Assembly: GCA_000277445.1 (NCBI GenBank)
Contig: AJWJ01000395.1
Coordinates: 1 to 22,658 of the forward strand
Direction: 5' to 3'
From: Polysphondylium violaceum
Lineage: Eukaryota > Evosea > Eumycetozoa > Dictyosteliales > Dictyosteliaceae
Length of the DNA stretch: 22,658 bases
Shown: one piece after another, positions 1-9,905 of the stretch
Position numbering within the stretch: position 1 is the first letter of the stretch
Layout: every line of letters begins with the position of its first letter
Made by a program: the position numbers and the translations under genes
Notes under the pieces: generated by a model
What the model was told of the DNA's origin: nothing
Seen by the model: only the letters and a program-made list of their open reading frames with translations
Databases searched by the model: none

Positions 1-56
1 ATTAATATTAATATTAATATTCATTCGTAAATAAATAATAATAATAATAAACATAC

Positions 57-991
57 AGTTCCCATTGAATACATGTTGTTTCCATTGCAGGTATTCTTGT
101 GATTGGATTACATTTGTTTTCATTATACTGTTTTGAACATTTCTCTACTTCTTTCATGATTTCTATTGTTATTGTTGTTAATATACATAATCTATAGGTG
201 TAATGTAAAATATAGTTACCTAAAGAGTATTCTTTGTATTTAATATTTACATCATAAAGAATACTACTAAATATGAAAAACAAAATAAAGATAAAGAAAC
301 CAACCAACACCAATCTCACCACCAACTGTAGGTATCCCTCCATTATATCTGGTAATCGATGGAAAAGCGAATTCCTTTTATGTGTTTCTTCATCTATTTC
401 TTCCTGTGTTGTGTACTGACTAAGAAGTTGTTCTATATTACTATTGTTGTTGCTATTGTTACTACTACCACTATTATATTGTTCTAAAAGATATCTACGT
501 ATTCGCTTATTCATTTCATTTTTAGATATTATGATCTTTTTATTACTATTGTTTGTATTATTACTACCGCTATTACTTATGCGACTTTGTTTTAGTTTAG
601 ATATCAATGTGTTGGGTGTTAATGTACTATTACTATTACTATTACTATTACTACTGTTTTCTTTATTGTTATTGTTTAATTCATCTTGTTGCTGCTGTTG
701 TTTCTTTTGATAGAGTTCATACTCCATTGTATCGAGGTATGCAGAATGAAGGTCATCTATTTGAGGTGCAGAGGGACCTTTGTATATTGGTGGTGAGATA
801 GTGGGTAGTGCCGATGACGATAAGCTGTGTTTGTGATAATCATAGTCATCCATATCAGAGTCATGATCATCGTTGTCTTTGGTTCTCTTTATTTGATATG
901 TTTTATAGAAAACACTATTATTTATCAACTCATCTTTACTATTGATACTCTGACTATTATTACCACTGTTGTTTAGCTGCTGATATGACAT
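57..991 (-). CDS. Brr6/Brl1-like nuclear envelope protein, 5' exon (partial at the left edge)
   Basis: The ATG is at 991. Residues 1-210 are low complexity (Asn, Ser and Gln runs and an acidic patch near 40-52). A strong membrane segment lies at about 223-246. After it comes a cysteine pattern: C285-x8-C294, R-I-P at 299-301, C307 and W310-E311. Membrane segment, C-x8-C, R-[IV]-P and C-x2-W are the hallmarks of the fungal Brr6/Brl1 family, which acts at the inner nuclear envelope in pore assembly and spindle-pole insertion during closed mitosis. The open frame continues past W-E into an implausible Tyr run. A good donor (AACT|GTATGT) sits at 57/56, so I end the exon at 57. The next exon, with the expected fourth Cys and second membrane segment, lies beyond the window. 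The family call is from motif memory, without an alignment. Confidence 0.78.
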
Positions 992-1287
992 GCGATGCTA
1001 TATATGTATCTATCTCTATCTCTATGTATCTCTATCTATATATATTAGAAATCGATCTACAACTACCACTTTCGACAGTTTGCAAATTCCCAGAAAATCG
1101 AAAAATGAAGAATAAATAATAACTTTTTTTTTATCACATTTTTCACACATTTTGCAATTTTCGCAAATACAAAGATCTTTGTTTGTTTTTATTACTACGT
1201 TTATCAATGAATAGAGACAGTTAATAGGTAGATTGATAATGTCTGATGGGTTTTAAATGAAGATAGAGATACTTTTATATAATTACG
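992..1287. promoter_or_regulatory. Shared spacer between divergent Brr6/Brl1-like and fancm genes
   Basis: These 296 nt separate two start codons that point away from each other, so the spacer must hold both promoters. It has a TCTCTATC-type repeat at about 1010-1040 and a T run near 1123-1132. A 61-codon minus-strand frame inside it (1022-1207) is Cys/Lys-rich, but has no supporting context and was not called. No specific factor site was recognised. Confidence 0.5.
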
Positions 1288-3991
1288 ATGAGTAATCTTT
1301 CTTTGCGTTCACCCTTTTCAAAACCATTTGTAAAAACTTCAAGCAACAATAATAATAATAATAATAACAATGCTGGTGTAAACAGTTTTCAGAGATTTAA
1401 TCAATCTCTACCTCAACAGGCACAATACCAACCTTTTCAATATGGGGCTGATGATCCTTTTGGAAATGCTGCTAAACCATCAAGAACTAAAACTTACAAG
1501 GCATCGGCAAAAAAACCTGCATATTCTAGAAATAACTATAATAATTCTAGAAATAACTCATCGAATACGAGTAGTATAAATAATAACAATGACAATTATA
1601 ATAGTAATAATAATAGAAGTACATTGGATAGTTTTATTGTAAATAACAATAGTAATAATAATAAAATAACAACAACAACAACAACAACAACAACAACGAC
1701 AACGACATCAACTGCAACTATAACATTAAACGATGATGAAGATTTTGATTTTGGAAATTCAGATGAAGAAACCACTAGTGCAAATAATAGTAGTAATAAT
1801 AATAGTAATAATAGACCAACAACAACAACTACTACATCAAATGTATCAACAGCAACACAAACAAGTATGAATAATTTTGTAAAGAAATATTCAACACATT
1901 TACCAGAAGGATTTGATTTTCCTGAAGAAGAAGCAGATATTGAAATTAATCATGAAGAAATTAATGAATTTATATATCCAATTAATAAGACAAAAAGAGA
2001 ATATCAATTATCAATGATTCAAACAGCTTTTACAACAAACACAATGATATGTGTTCCAACAGGTTTAGGTAAAACATTTATTGCCTCGGTTGTAATGCTC
2101 AACTATTATCGTTGGTTTCCCAATTCCATTTTAATATTTATGGTTCACACCAAAGCATTGGTGTCTCAACAGATTCAAGCATTTCACGATACCACTGGCA
2201 TACCCTCGAGTGAATCGATAGAGTTTACATCAGAGACTATCAAGCCAGACCAGAGAATGATGTATTGGAGCAGCAAGAGAATCTTTTTTCTCACGCCTCA
2301 GATTCTAACCAAAGATATTGATCACCAGCGTTTGGATCCGACCAAGATCAGATGTGTGGTTGTGGATGAAGCACACAAGGCCAGAGGCGATGCAGAGTAC
2401 TGTGTTGCTATTAAAAAGATTGCACAATACACAAAGTTTTTCAGAGTACTTGGATTAACGGCGTCTCCAGGATCACCAGACAAGGGGGTGCAAGAGGTCA
2501 TTGATAACCTCTTGATATCCCATATCGAGGTACGTTCGGAGCAGTCGCCAGACATCATCCCCTACGCCCACCAAAAAGACATCCAGTGTGTAAAAGTTGA
2601 TTTATCACCACCCATTAAGGCTCTCATCAAACAGGTGCTCGATATATTAGAGTTTCTACTCGCCGATCTTCACTCGAGGAAAAAGTTTACCCAGTATCAT
2701 TCGGCAGCGCATATAGGCTTGCAGGTGGTGATCGCCGAGTTGGGCAGAGAGAATTACTTGCCACACAAAAACTTTCAAGCAGTGAATACATTGTCAATGA
2801 TGAGAATGATGCTTGCTTCCTTTTATTTCCTAAAGTGCCATGGACTTGCTGCATTTTATGTTAAACTACAAGAGATTGAACAAGATACAAAGAAAACAGC
2901 CAAACAACTCGCAAAGAATCCTAAATTCCAGCAACTAGTTTTATCGACAAAGCAATGTGTCGATAAAAACATATATCATGATAAACTCATCGCTCTAGGC
3001 ACAGTCCTACAAGATCATTTTAAAAATTGTGTTAATAGTGATACAAGAGTACTAGTATTTATTCAATTTAGAGAAAGTTTAAGGTATTTATTATAGAATA
3101 TACCATCACATTCTAAATCATTATTAACTTTACACCTTTCCACCATTTATAGAGAGCTAATAGATTATTTAAATAACTCACAAATTTCATCAAAGATCAA
3201 GGTCATGCCATTTCATGGTCAAGCCAAGGCAGGTCGATCAAAGGGTATTAGTCAAAAAGAACAAAATTTAATTTTAAAGAAATTTGTAGATGGTGAATAC
3301 AATGTGCTCGTATCTACTAGTATTGGTGAAGAGGGTTTGGATATTGGTGAGGTTGATCTCGTTGTTTGCTATGATACACAACAATCACCCACTAGAAATA
3401 TTCAAAGAACAGGTAGAACAGGGAGAAAACGTCAAGGTAAATGTATTAGTTTGGTGACTGAATATGAAAATATTATTTTTGAAAAAGCCAAAGATCCACT
3501 CGGTCCTCTAATGAAAAGTCTTGGCAAATTTACCTACCAATACAGTCAACCCATGTTGCCGCAAAATACCAAACCGATTGCAAATTTTAAAAACGTTGAT
3601 GCATCTGATTATATCTCCTTTCATGTAAAACCAACCACAACGAATATCAACGGTGGTATCAAGAAAAAGAGTATTCATAGTTTGATATCAAAGAGTGATA
3701 AAATGTTTATGGATTCAAATTTACTCCCAATCAATAGTAAAACTAGTTTTGATTATCGACTATCAATGTCTAAAAATATATCAAACACTGTTGATCCAAT
3801 TTATAAAATCAATCATTCAAACCGTTCTCAACTATTAATCTCTTCACTTCAACTTGTAAATGATCAAAAGCTAGAGGAAGATAAAGAACTTTATTCAAAT
3901 ATTAATGAAATAATCAGTAATATAAATAGTGATATTTTATTAGATGATAATAATAATATGCCAATTGATGATTTAAATAATAAGAAATTAG

Positions 3992-4064
<73 letters not shown>

Positions 4065-5634
4065 TAATAATGATAATAATAATATGCCAATTGATATAGA
4101 TTTAATAACACCAATTAATAATTTAAATTCAACAACAAATAATATTAATCATATTATTGAAAAGAAAACAGAAACTAGTAATGTAGATGATGATATAGAC
4201 TTTGACTTTGGTGATGAAGATGATGGAAACAATATAATATCTTCACCAAATGATAGAGTAGAGATAATTCAAACCCCACCAGATGTTGTTAGTATACCTC
4301 AGAAACCACAACCACAACTACAACAAAAACTACCAACAACCAACGTTAACATACAACCCACCAGTACAGATATGAAAACTCTTACTCAAAGAATTAAAGA
4401 TTTTATACCAATATTGAGGAATTTAGCTTCACCAGTCATTGTAAATCCAATTTCAATTCCAATTCCAAATTTTAGATTTAAAAGAAATAGTAAACAACAA
4501 CAACAAGAAAAAGAAAAAGAAACAAATATTGAAAAGAATCCCTCTCCTTTAGCCTCTCCTATACTTGATCCTCTTGATAGTTCTTTTAAATGTAGTGTTT
4601 CATCGCCTCCCTCTGTTAAAGGAAATGGTCATAGTACTCCATCCTTTTCGTTTAGTAATAGCGACAAACCAGTAGTTAATCTTAATAAGAATAATAATCA
4701 TAATCACAATCAAGATTTTGAAATTAATAGTAACAATGACATTTTAACACCACAATCAAATACCGATGATTTTCAATTTGACGATGAAGATAATATTATT
4801 CAAAGCTCCCCTCAATTATTATTACCTTTTAGTTTGGTAAAGAAAGATAATGTTGATGAAAAGAAAATAGAAAATAGTATTAGTAATAATAACAATAATA
4901 GTAGTAATGAAAAGAGTTTAAATTCAAATAAAGATAATCAATTAAGTAGTCAAGAAAAGAGTGATCAAAAACAACAAAACAAATCATCACTAAACTTTGA
5001 TAGTGGCGATGAGAGCCAATCTAGTGTTGCTGTAAACAAATTATATAATGGTAACAAGAAAAGCACCCTATTAACTTTGGAAGAAGAGGATGAAGAGTCT
5101 ATAATAATCCATAAAAAAAGAAAAAATGTACAGTTGGACTCAAGTGTAGATTATAAATCTTCAAACTCTAGTATCCACCATAAAGGGTTGGTGTCCTCTA
5201 CATCAACTTTATCTACACCTTATTCCTCGTCATCTGCCTCAGAATGCTCACCATCACCCTCACCAGTCAAAAGAACCACTGTAAAGAAAAAGAAACCTAA
5301 AAAGAGACTAAAGAAATCATTCTTTGATACCGAAGCCGATGAAGATGACGACGAAGACGAAGACGATGATGACGATATAAATGGTGATTCAATCAATTCC
5401 GACGACGATGACGATGAAGGTGGCAGTGATCTTGATAATTACGACTCACAAGATTCATTTATTTGTGACGATGCTGATGAATCAAATGACTCTATGCCAT
5501 CCCAAAAAACACCAACAAAAAAAAGAAAGAAAAAGAATCACCACTCTATGTATATTCAATCACTCCAACAAAATAATTCAATTTTTAAAACTGGTCGGAA
5601 TAACATCAATGGTGTTAAACTTTATAGATATTGA
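1288..5634 (+). CDS. fancm: FANCM/Mph1/Hef-family DNA repair helicase
   Basis: Two exons, 1288-3083 and 3153-5634, with a 69-nt intron (GTATTT to TTATAG). Splicing restores the frame through R-E-L-I-D-Y-L and gives about 1425 aa. SF2 motifs: Walker A PTGLGKT at 257-263, DEAH at 360-363, TASPG at 391-395, and motif VI QRTGRTGRKRQG from residue 683. The H-G-Q-A, QKEQ and STSIGEEGLDIGEVDLVV signatures before motif VI are those of FANCM rather than of general DEAH helicases. FANCM remodels stalled forks and D-loops and anchors the Fanconi complex on chromatin. The C-terminal half is low complexity: 23 Asn in a row, acidic blocks and basic KKRKKK patches. It ends without a visible ERCC4-like nuclease/HhH module, as in yeast Mph1. 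An acidic-aromatic motif occurs three times (D152-G156, 944-956, 1137-1145). A lost terminal exon cannot be fully excluded, but a stop codon and AT-rich spacer follow directly. Confidence 0.93.
3994..4062 (+). repeat. AAT trinucleotide tract coding poly-Asn in fancm
   Basis: There are 23 uninterrupted AAT codons, followed by a GAT-interrupted extension to about 4083. An identical 24-nt unit coding D-N-N-N-M-P-I-D lies on each side (3946-3969 and 4072-4095). This suggests that local duplication went along with growth of the tract. AAT/Asn tracts are common in dictyostelid proteins. Confidence 0.9.
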
Positions 5635-6032
5635 TGATAATAAGATTTTTATTATTATTCATTCAAATAAAACTGTATATATCTTTTAATTTATTTAATT
5701 AAAAAAAAAAAAAAGAAAAAAAGACTAATAGACATTGTTATATATTTGGTGGTATTCTCAATTCTAAAGACTAACTTTACGCTCGATTATGATAAATGGT
5801 ACTATATTCAAAAAGAGATAGAGGTAATAGGATGATCATTATAATAAATAATCGATCTAGATATTTTTATAGAAATTGAATTCCCCCCTTTTTGTAAAAT
5901 TGATTATTATTTTATTTTTATTTTTATTTTATTTTTTATTTTTTCCATTGAATAATTTTGGATGTTCATCACACCCAATAAATTTTGGAAAATTTAAATT
6001 AAATTCATTATTCATATTATTATTATTAAAAA
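5635..6032. other. Spacer between fancm and the cyclophilin gene
   Basis: AT-rich. It begins with the fancm 3' region, including a 14-A run at about 5701-5714. It then holds the presumed promoter and 5' leader of the cyclophilin gene, with a CCCCCCTTTTT stretch at about 5882-5892 and TTTTA repeats to 5945. No ORF or RNA gene could be supported. Confidence 0.5.
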
Positions 6033-6709
6033 AGTATGATATACTTACCTCTATTTGCATCTCTATGAATTCGATCCGATTAACTAACTAATATATTTTT
6101 GATTTTAGTGGCCAACCCAAAAGTATTCTTTGACATCACTATTGACAAAAACCCAGCTGGTCGTATCGTTTTTGAAGTATGTGTATCTTTTTTGAACATT
6201 TAATATCAAATATAAAATATTTTAAATCTAACCAATTTATCCATCTTTATAAATTTCAATAGTTATTCAACGATGCTACCCCAAAGACCGCTGAAAACTT
6301 CAGAGCTCTCTGCACTGGTGAAAAAGGTGTCGGTAAATCTGGCAAACCACTCCACTACAAAGGATCTGGTTTCCACAGAATTATCCCAGGTTTCATGTGC
6401 CAAGGTGGTGATTTTACTCTTGGTAATGGTAGTGGTGGTGAGTCCATCTATGGTGCTAAATTTGCTGATGAAAACTTCAAATTAAAGCATTTCGGTAAAG
6501 GTACCCTCTCCATGGCTAACGCTGGTCCAAACACCAACGGTTCCCAATTCTTTATTTGCACTGCCCCAACTTCATGGTTGGACGGTAAACACACCGTTTT
6601 CGGTAAAGTTATTGAAGGTCTTAATGTTTTAGATGAAATGGAAAAACAAGGTACTCAATCTGGTGCCACCAAAACTAAAGTTGTCATTTCTGACTGTGGT
6701 CAACTTTAA
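6033..6709 (+). CDS. Cyclophilin A-type peptidyl-prolyl isomerase
   Basis: Three coding pieces: the A of the start codon at 6033, then 6109-6176 and 6263-6709, giving 171 aa. Without splicing there is no usable ATG: upstream of GCC AAC the frame reads GTG and meets a TAA at 6090-6092. Joining AAAAAA|GTATGA (donor at 6034) to GATTTTAG|TGGCC makes AAAAAATGGCC, an ATG in the A-rich context usual for dictyostelid starts. The second intron (6177-6262) splits between V-F-E and L-F-N-D. The protein has the complete active site: [15 protein letters not shown], then [14 protein letters not shown] and the W-L-D-G-K-H cyclosporin-binding Trp. There is no signal peptide or tail, so it should be cytosolic. 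Cyclophilins catalyse cis-trans isomerisation of X-Pro bonds. An AATAAA lies at 6763-6768. Confidence 0.96.
6034..6108 (+). other. 75-nt intron inside the cyclophilin start codon (A|TG)
   Basis: Donor A|GTATGA and acceptor GATTTTAG|TG. A run of TAACTAACTAAT upstream of the acceptor could serve as the branch site. The intron interrupts the initiation codon after its first base. Confidence 0.85.
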
Positions 6710-7111
6710 GAAAACAAAGTCAACAAGACCCTCATTTGTAAAAAAAAAAAAAACCCTACTTTAATAAATCAGCAGTTTTACTCGTACCAATTAAGCAGTG
6801 ATAGTATTTTATCTCTATCTATGTCTATGTTAAGTTATGCTCCTAGTTTTCATCATTTATCTTATCTAAGCTTTCTTGATTCGATTGAATCTTCTTTTTA
6901 TTCCTTGAATCATGTTTTAAAATAACAGGATACAGATAAAGGTTATAAAAAGGTGTGATTCAATATACATTAGGAGGGCAAAGGAAAAAATTTGTGACGT
7001 GTTGTGAGAAGTTCAAAAAAAAATTTTTGCAATTTTTTTTTCTAATCTATCATTTTTTTTTTTACTTCCATCTTTGTATTTATATATATATATAGAATAG
7101 TAATATAAACA
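6710..7111. promoter_or_regulatory. Spacer with cyclophilin 3' end and p24 promoter
   Basis: The left part holds a run of 12 A and AATAAA (6763-6768), the likely polyadenylation signal of the cyclophilin gene. The right part has a good TATA-like TATAAAAAG at 6944-6952, followed by several T runs (about 7023-7061), the usual look of a dictyostelid promoter. The p24 ATG is at 7112. No further gene is seen. Confidence 0.55.
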
Positions 7112-7922
7112 ATGAAGGGAACTTTAGCTGTTATTGCATTAACCTTACTTTTGGTACAATGCTCTTATTCATTTATGTTTGAAGTTATCGCTGCTCATGA
7201 AAAATGTCTTACTGAAGAGTTTAGACAAGATACCTTGGTCAATGGTAAATTTGAAGTATCTGATAGATTATCTAAAAATATTGCATATCCAACTGATATC
7301 GTTATGAATAGTATGCAAATGAGATTTTACGTATGTTTTTCTCGTAATAGCAGTAGGAAATAGTTGCATATATATTAATACTATTATCATCCATTACATC
7401 CATCATCATCATCATCATCATCATCAAAATCATAACAATCAATCAATGACAATCACAATCATAAATAATAATAATTAGGTACGTGATCCAAATGGTGATT
7501 TACCATTTGATAATCATGATGCAAGAAAGGGACCATTTACATTTAACGCTCACGTTCCAGGAGAATATCAATTTTGTTTCTTGGACAACTATAAACCAGG
7601 AGCACTTGTTATGCCATTAAGTAGAACAGTTTCACTTGAATATAAAACTGGTGTTGAAGCCAACGATTTCTCAGATGTTGTCACTAAAGGTCAATTAAAA
7701 CCATCTGAAGCTGAACTTAGAAAGATTGAAGATGTTGTAGAATCAATTAAAGAAGATATCATGTACATGAAAACTAGAGAAGAGACAATGAGAAACACAA
7801 ATGAATCAACAAACTCTAGAGTTAAATGGTTATCATTTTTCTGTTTCTTCCTTTTAATCGGCAGCGCTTTCTTCCAAATCAACTATCTCAAGAGATACTT
7901 TAAACAAAGAAAATTAATTTAA
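7112..7922 (+). CDS. p24/emp24 family cargo receptor, TMED10 (delta)-like
   Basis: Two exons, 7112-7330 and 7479-7922, giving 220 aa. The 148-nt intron (TAC|GTATGT to ATTAG|GTACGT) contains an ATC repeat. A signal peptide covers about residues 1-20. The GOLD domain follows, with the conserved Cys pair C32 and C106 and the G-E-Y-Q-F-C-F strand. A coiled-coil stretch lies at about 147-185 and one membrane span at 190-208. The 12-residue cytosolic tail carries an aromatic Y-F and ends R-K-L-I, a dibasic COPI-binding signal. p24 proteins cycle between ER and Golgi and sort cargo such as GPI-anchored proteins into COPII and COPI vesicles. Tail and length best fit the TMED10/p24-delta subfamily. 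The subfamily call is less certain than the family call. Confidence 0.95.
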
Positions 7923-7975
7923 ACACTTAATAAATTTATATATAAATAATAATAGATATATAAGTGAAGAGATAT

Positions 7976-8030
7976 AGATTTATAATAGATTTATAAAAGA
8001 TTTATAAATACTAGAGATACAGATTTATAA
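7976..8030. repeat. Four copies of a 10-nt direct repeat (AGATTTATAA)
   Basis: Exact copies at 7976-7985, 7987-7996, 7998-8007 and 8021-8030, the first three with an 11-nt period. They lie in the 172-nt spacer between the convergent p24 and tfb2 stop codons, so probably in a 3' untranslated or terminator region. Confidence 0.85.
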
Positions 8031-8094
8031 AAGACAATACAAGATATGTAGGATATAGAATAGAAAGTAAACCTTTTTTTATTTTATCAATATC

Positions 8095-9724
8095 TTAACC
8101 AAAATTTCTTCTGATAAAAGTTCTGATTGGATCGTTGCCATTTTCATTGACAATCAGGGTTTTGTTTGAATCGTTTGAATAAATATAGAAATCTTGTTCT
8201 TGAGCAAATTTTACAGTGGCATTATAACAATCGGTTGTTGGAAAGGAATTGTATAGCACAGACTTTGTGTATCCTATTCTATTTCTCTCGGCTTCCCAAA
8301 GTTTAATTTGCTCGGCAACAACATCTGGGATGGGATGACCATTGTTTACTGCGTTTGGGTGGGCATTGTGTCTGACAAATTCGATGATTTGGTCGGCAGT
8401 GATACCATGAATCAAAGCTGTTCTTATACTCTCACGAGTAATGATACCCACCGCTAGATTGGGTAAACGATACAACATCTTTACAAACAAACTGAGCAAT
8501 GAGATCTGAAGTGATGACGATGTGTATGCATATAGACGATAATTGGTTTCGAGAATAATGTAACCTTGTTCCTTTTGACTAATTTCTCTCTCTGCTGCAA
8601 TGTTTTGAAACAGTGACAATGTCTTTCCTGTGGTGAGTGAAATAATTAATCTGGTTGGATAAAATGCTACAGATTGATTGGATACCATATAGATTAATCC
8701 AAATTGTTTTAAATCCATCAATAATTCTTTTTGTAAATCATTTAGATTACTAACCAAATATCCTTTACCCAATTGAAGGAAACTCAATTTAAATAAAAAT
8801 GTTAATAAATCTTTTTTTTTCTAAGTAGTAATAGTAGGTAGTGTTAGTATATGTGTGATGTATTAAGGCGGCAACACTATCTTTATATATTTACTTCTGG
8901 TGTATTGTTATTTAAATATACAATTAATAAAGTCCAAATTTGAGTATATACATCTTTTAATAAAAATTTAAAACCTTCACTTGTAATTGATAGTGATCCA
9001 TTATCTCTATAAATTTGATGATAGTTGGTTTATTAGTAACCATGATATTATTACTGATTAAACATATAATATATTTACGGTTTAGTTAAATCTGCTGTTA
9101 ATAATAATTCTGAAATTAAAGGTGAAGGTTTAGTTTGTTCATCAGAGAGAAAATATAATACTTTCTCCCATTGTGATTTTGAAAATGCATCCAATGCTTC
9201 AATGGTTGGTGCTTTATTTGTTTCTTTTTGAGTTGTAAATACTGTTTGATTCCTTTATATTTATTTATATTAGTGCTATTCTCCCATGGCAGTAGAAAGA
9301 GGTTTAATACTTACATATCTGCTAATGATTTTTTAATGTTATCTTGATATATAGGATTTAATCTAATAGAATCTGATACACTATTGTTTGATATATTAAT
9401 ATTTATCTCATTATTGATAATCTGTAAATACTACAACACTGCTGCGCTACTACTATACCTTTGTTGATATGATCTATTTAATAGAATGATCTTTAAATCA
9501 AATAACTTTTTCAATGCTTCTTTATGAGTCTGCATAGATGTAGATGATGTCCATTCTTTTGCAGAACTAATAGGAATGGGATAATCAATCATTAACATTT
9601 TTAATATATATTGTTTTGCTCTTGGAGGCAACGTTCTCAATATTGCTTTACAAGTCCATTGATCTTGATATAAATCTTCGAGTTCATTTTGACTTAGTGA
9701 TGATAAATATTCAAATATTTTCAT
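8095..9724 (-). CDS. tfb2: TFIIH core subunit p52 (Tfb2/GTF2H4)
   Basis: Five exons on the minus strand: 9724-9459, 9380-9315, 9252-9079, 9006-8895 and 8820-8095. Introns are 78, 62, 72 and 74 nt, and the frame is kept throughout, giving about 447 aa (human p52 is 462). The first exon reads C-K-A-I-L-R-T-L-P-P-R-A-K, matching the p52 N-terminus. Later exons give I-R-L-N-P-I-Y-Q-D-N, I-T-S-E-G-F-K-F-L-L, then FYPTRLIISL, ETNYRLYAYTSSSLQ and RESIRTALIHGITADQI, all strongly conserved in p52. The last exon starts K-K-K-D after CTACTTAG. An in-frame TTG at 8787 is not the start. p52 anchors the XPB helicase and stimulates its ATPase in transcription initiation and nucleotide excision repair. The gene is divergent from the asparaginase gene and convergent with p24. 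Confidence 0.95.
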
Positions 9725-9905
9725 TTATATCTAATATATATCTTTTCTTTAACTGAAAAAGATCTGATCACTTTTCGAAATGCAAAAATAAAATTAAAAA
9801 AAAAAAAGAAAAAAAAGAAAAGTTTTTGAGAAATTTAATTTTAGTCGTTTTTTTTTTAATTTGTACAATATATCTATCTATATCTCTAGATCCAAGTAAA
9901 AAACT
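9725..9905. promoter_or_regulatory. Bidirectional promoter between tfb2 and the asparaginase gene
   Basis: Only 181 nt separate two divergent start codons. The spacer contains A-rich (about 9785-9822) and T-rich (9847-9858) runs and TATATCTATCTATATC at 9870-9885. Both promoters must lie here or extend into the coding regions. Confidence 0.55.

Noticed and set aside
444-801. Plus-strand frames rich in Leu and Tyr opposite the Brr6/Brl1-like gene
   Set aside because: They are mirror images of the Asn/Ser/Gln repeats on the real coding strand.
1022-1207. 61-codon Cys/Lys-rich frame on the minus strand with C-x2-C-like pairs
   Set aside because: It lies wholly in a divergent promoter spacer, is short, starts in AT-rich sequence, and matches no family I recognise. 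Cys pairs in so short a frame can be chance.
3914-4114. Minus-strand poly-Tyr frame
   Set aside because: It is the reverse reading of the AAT tract inside fancm.
5876-6091. 71-codon hydrophobic frame upstream of the cyclophilin gene
   Set aside because: It has no ATG at its listed start, its Phe/Leu/Ile content comes from T-rich sequence, and it overlaps the cyclophilin start intron.
9381-9458. A very short 37-nt first intron in tfb2 ending at TTTACAG
   Set aside because: Every phase-compatible reading hits a stop soon after. Using ACAATAG at 9381 gives a 78-nt intron and an open frame.
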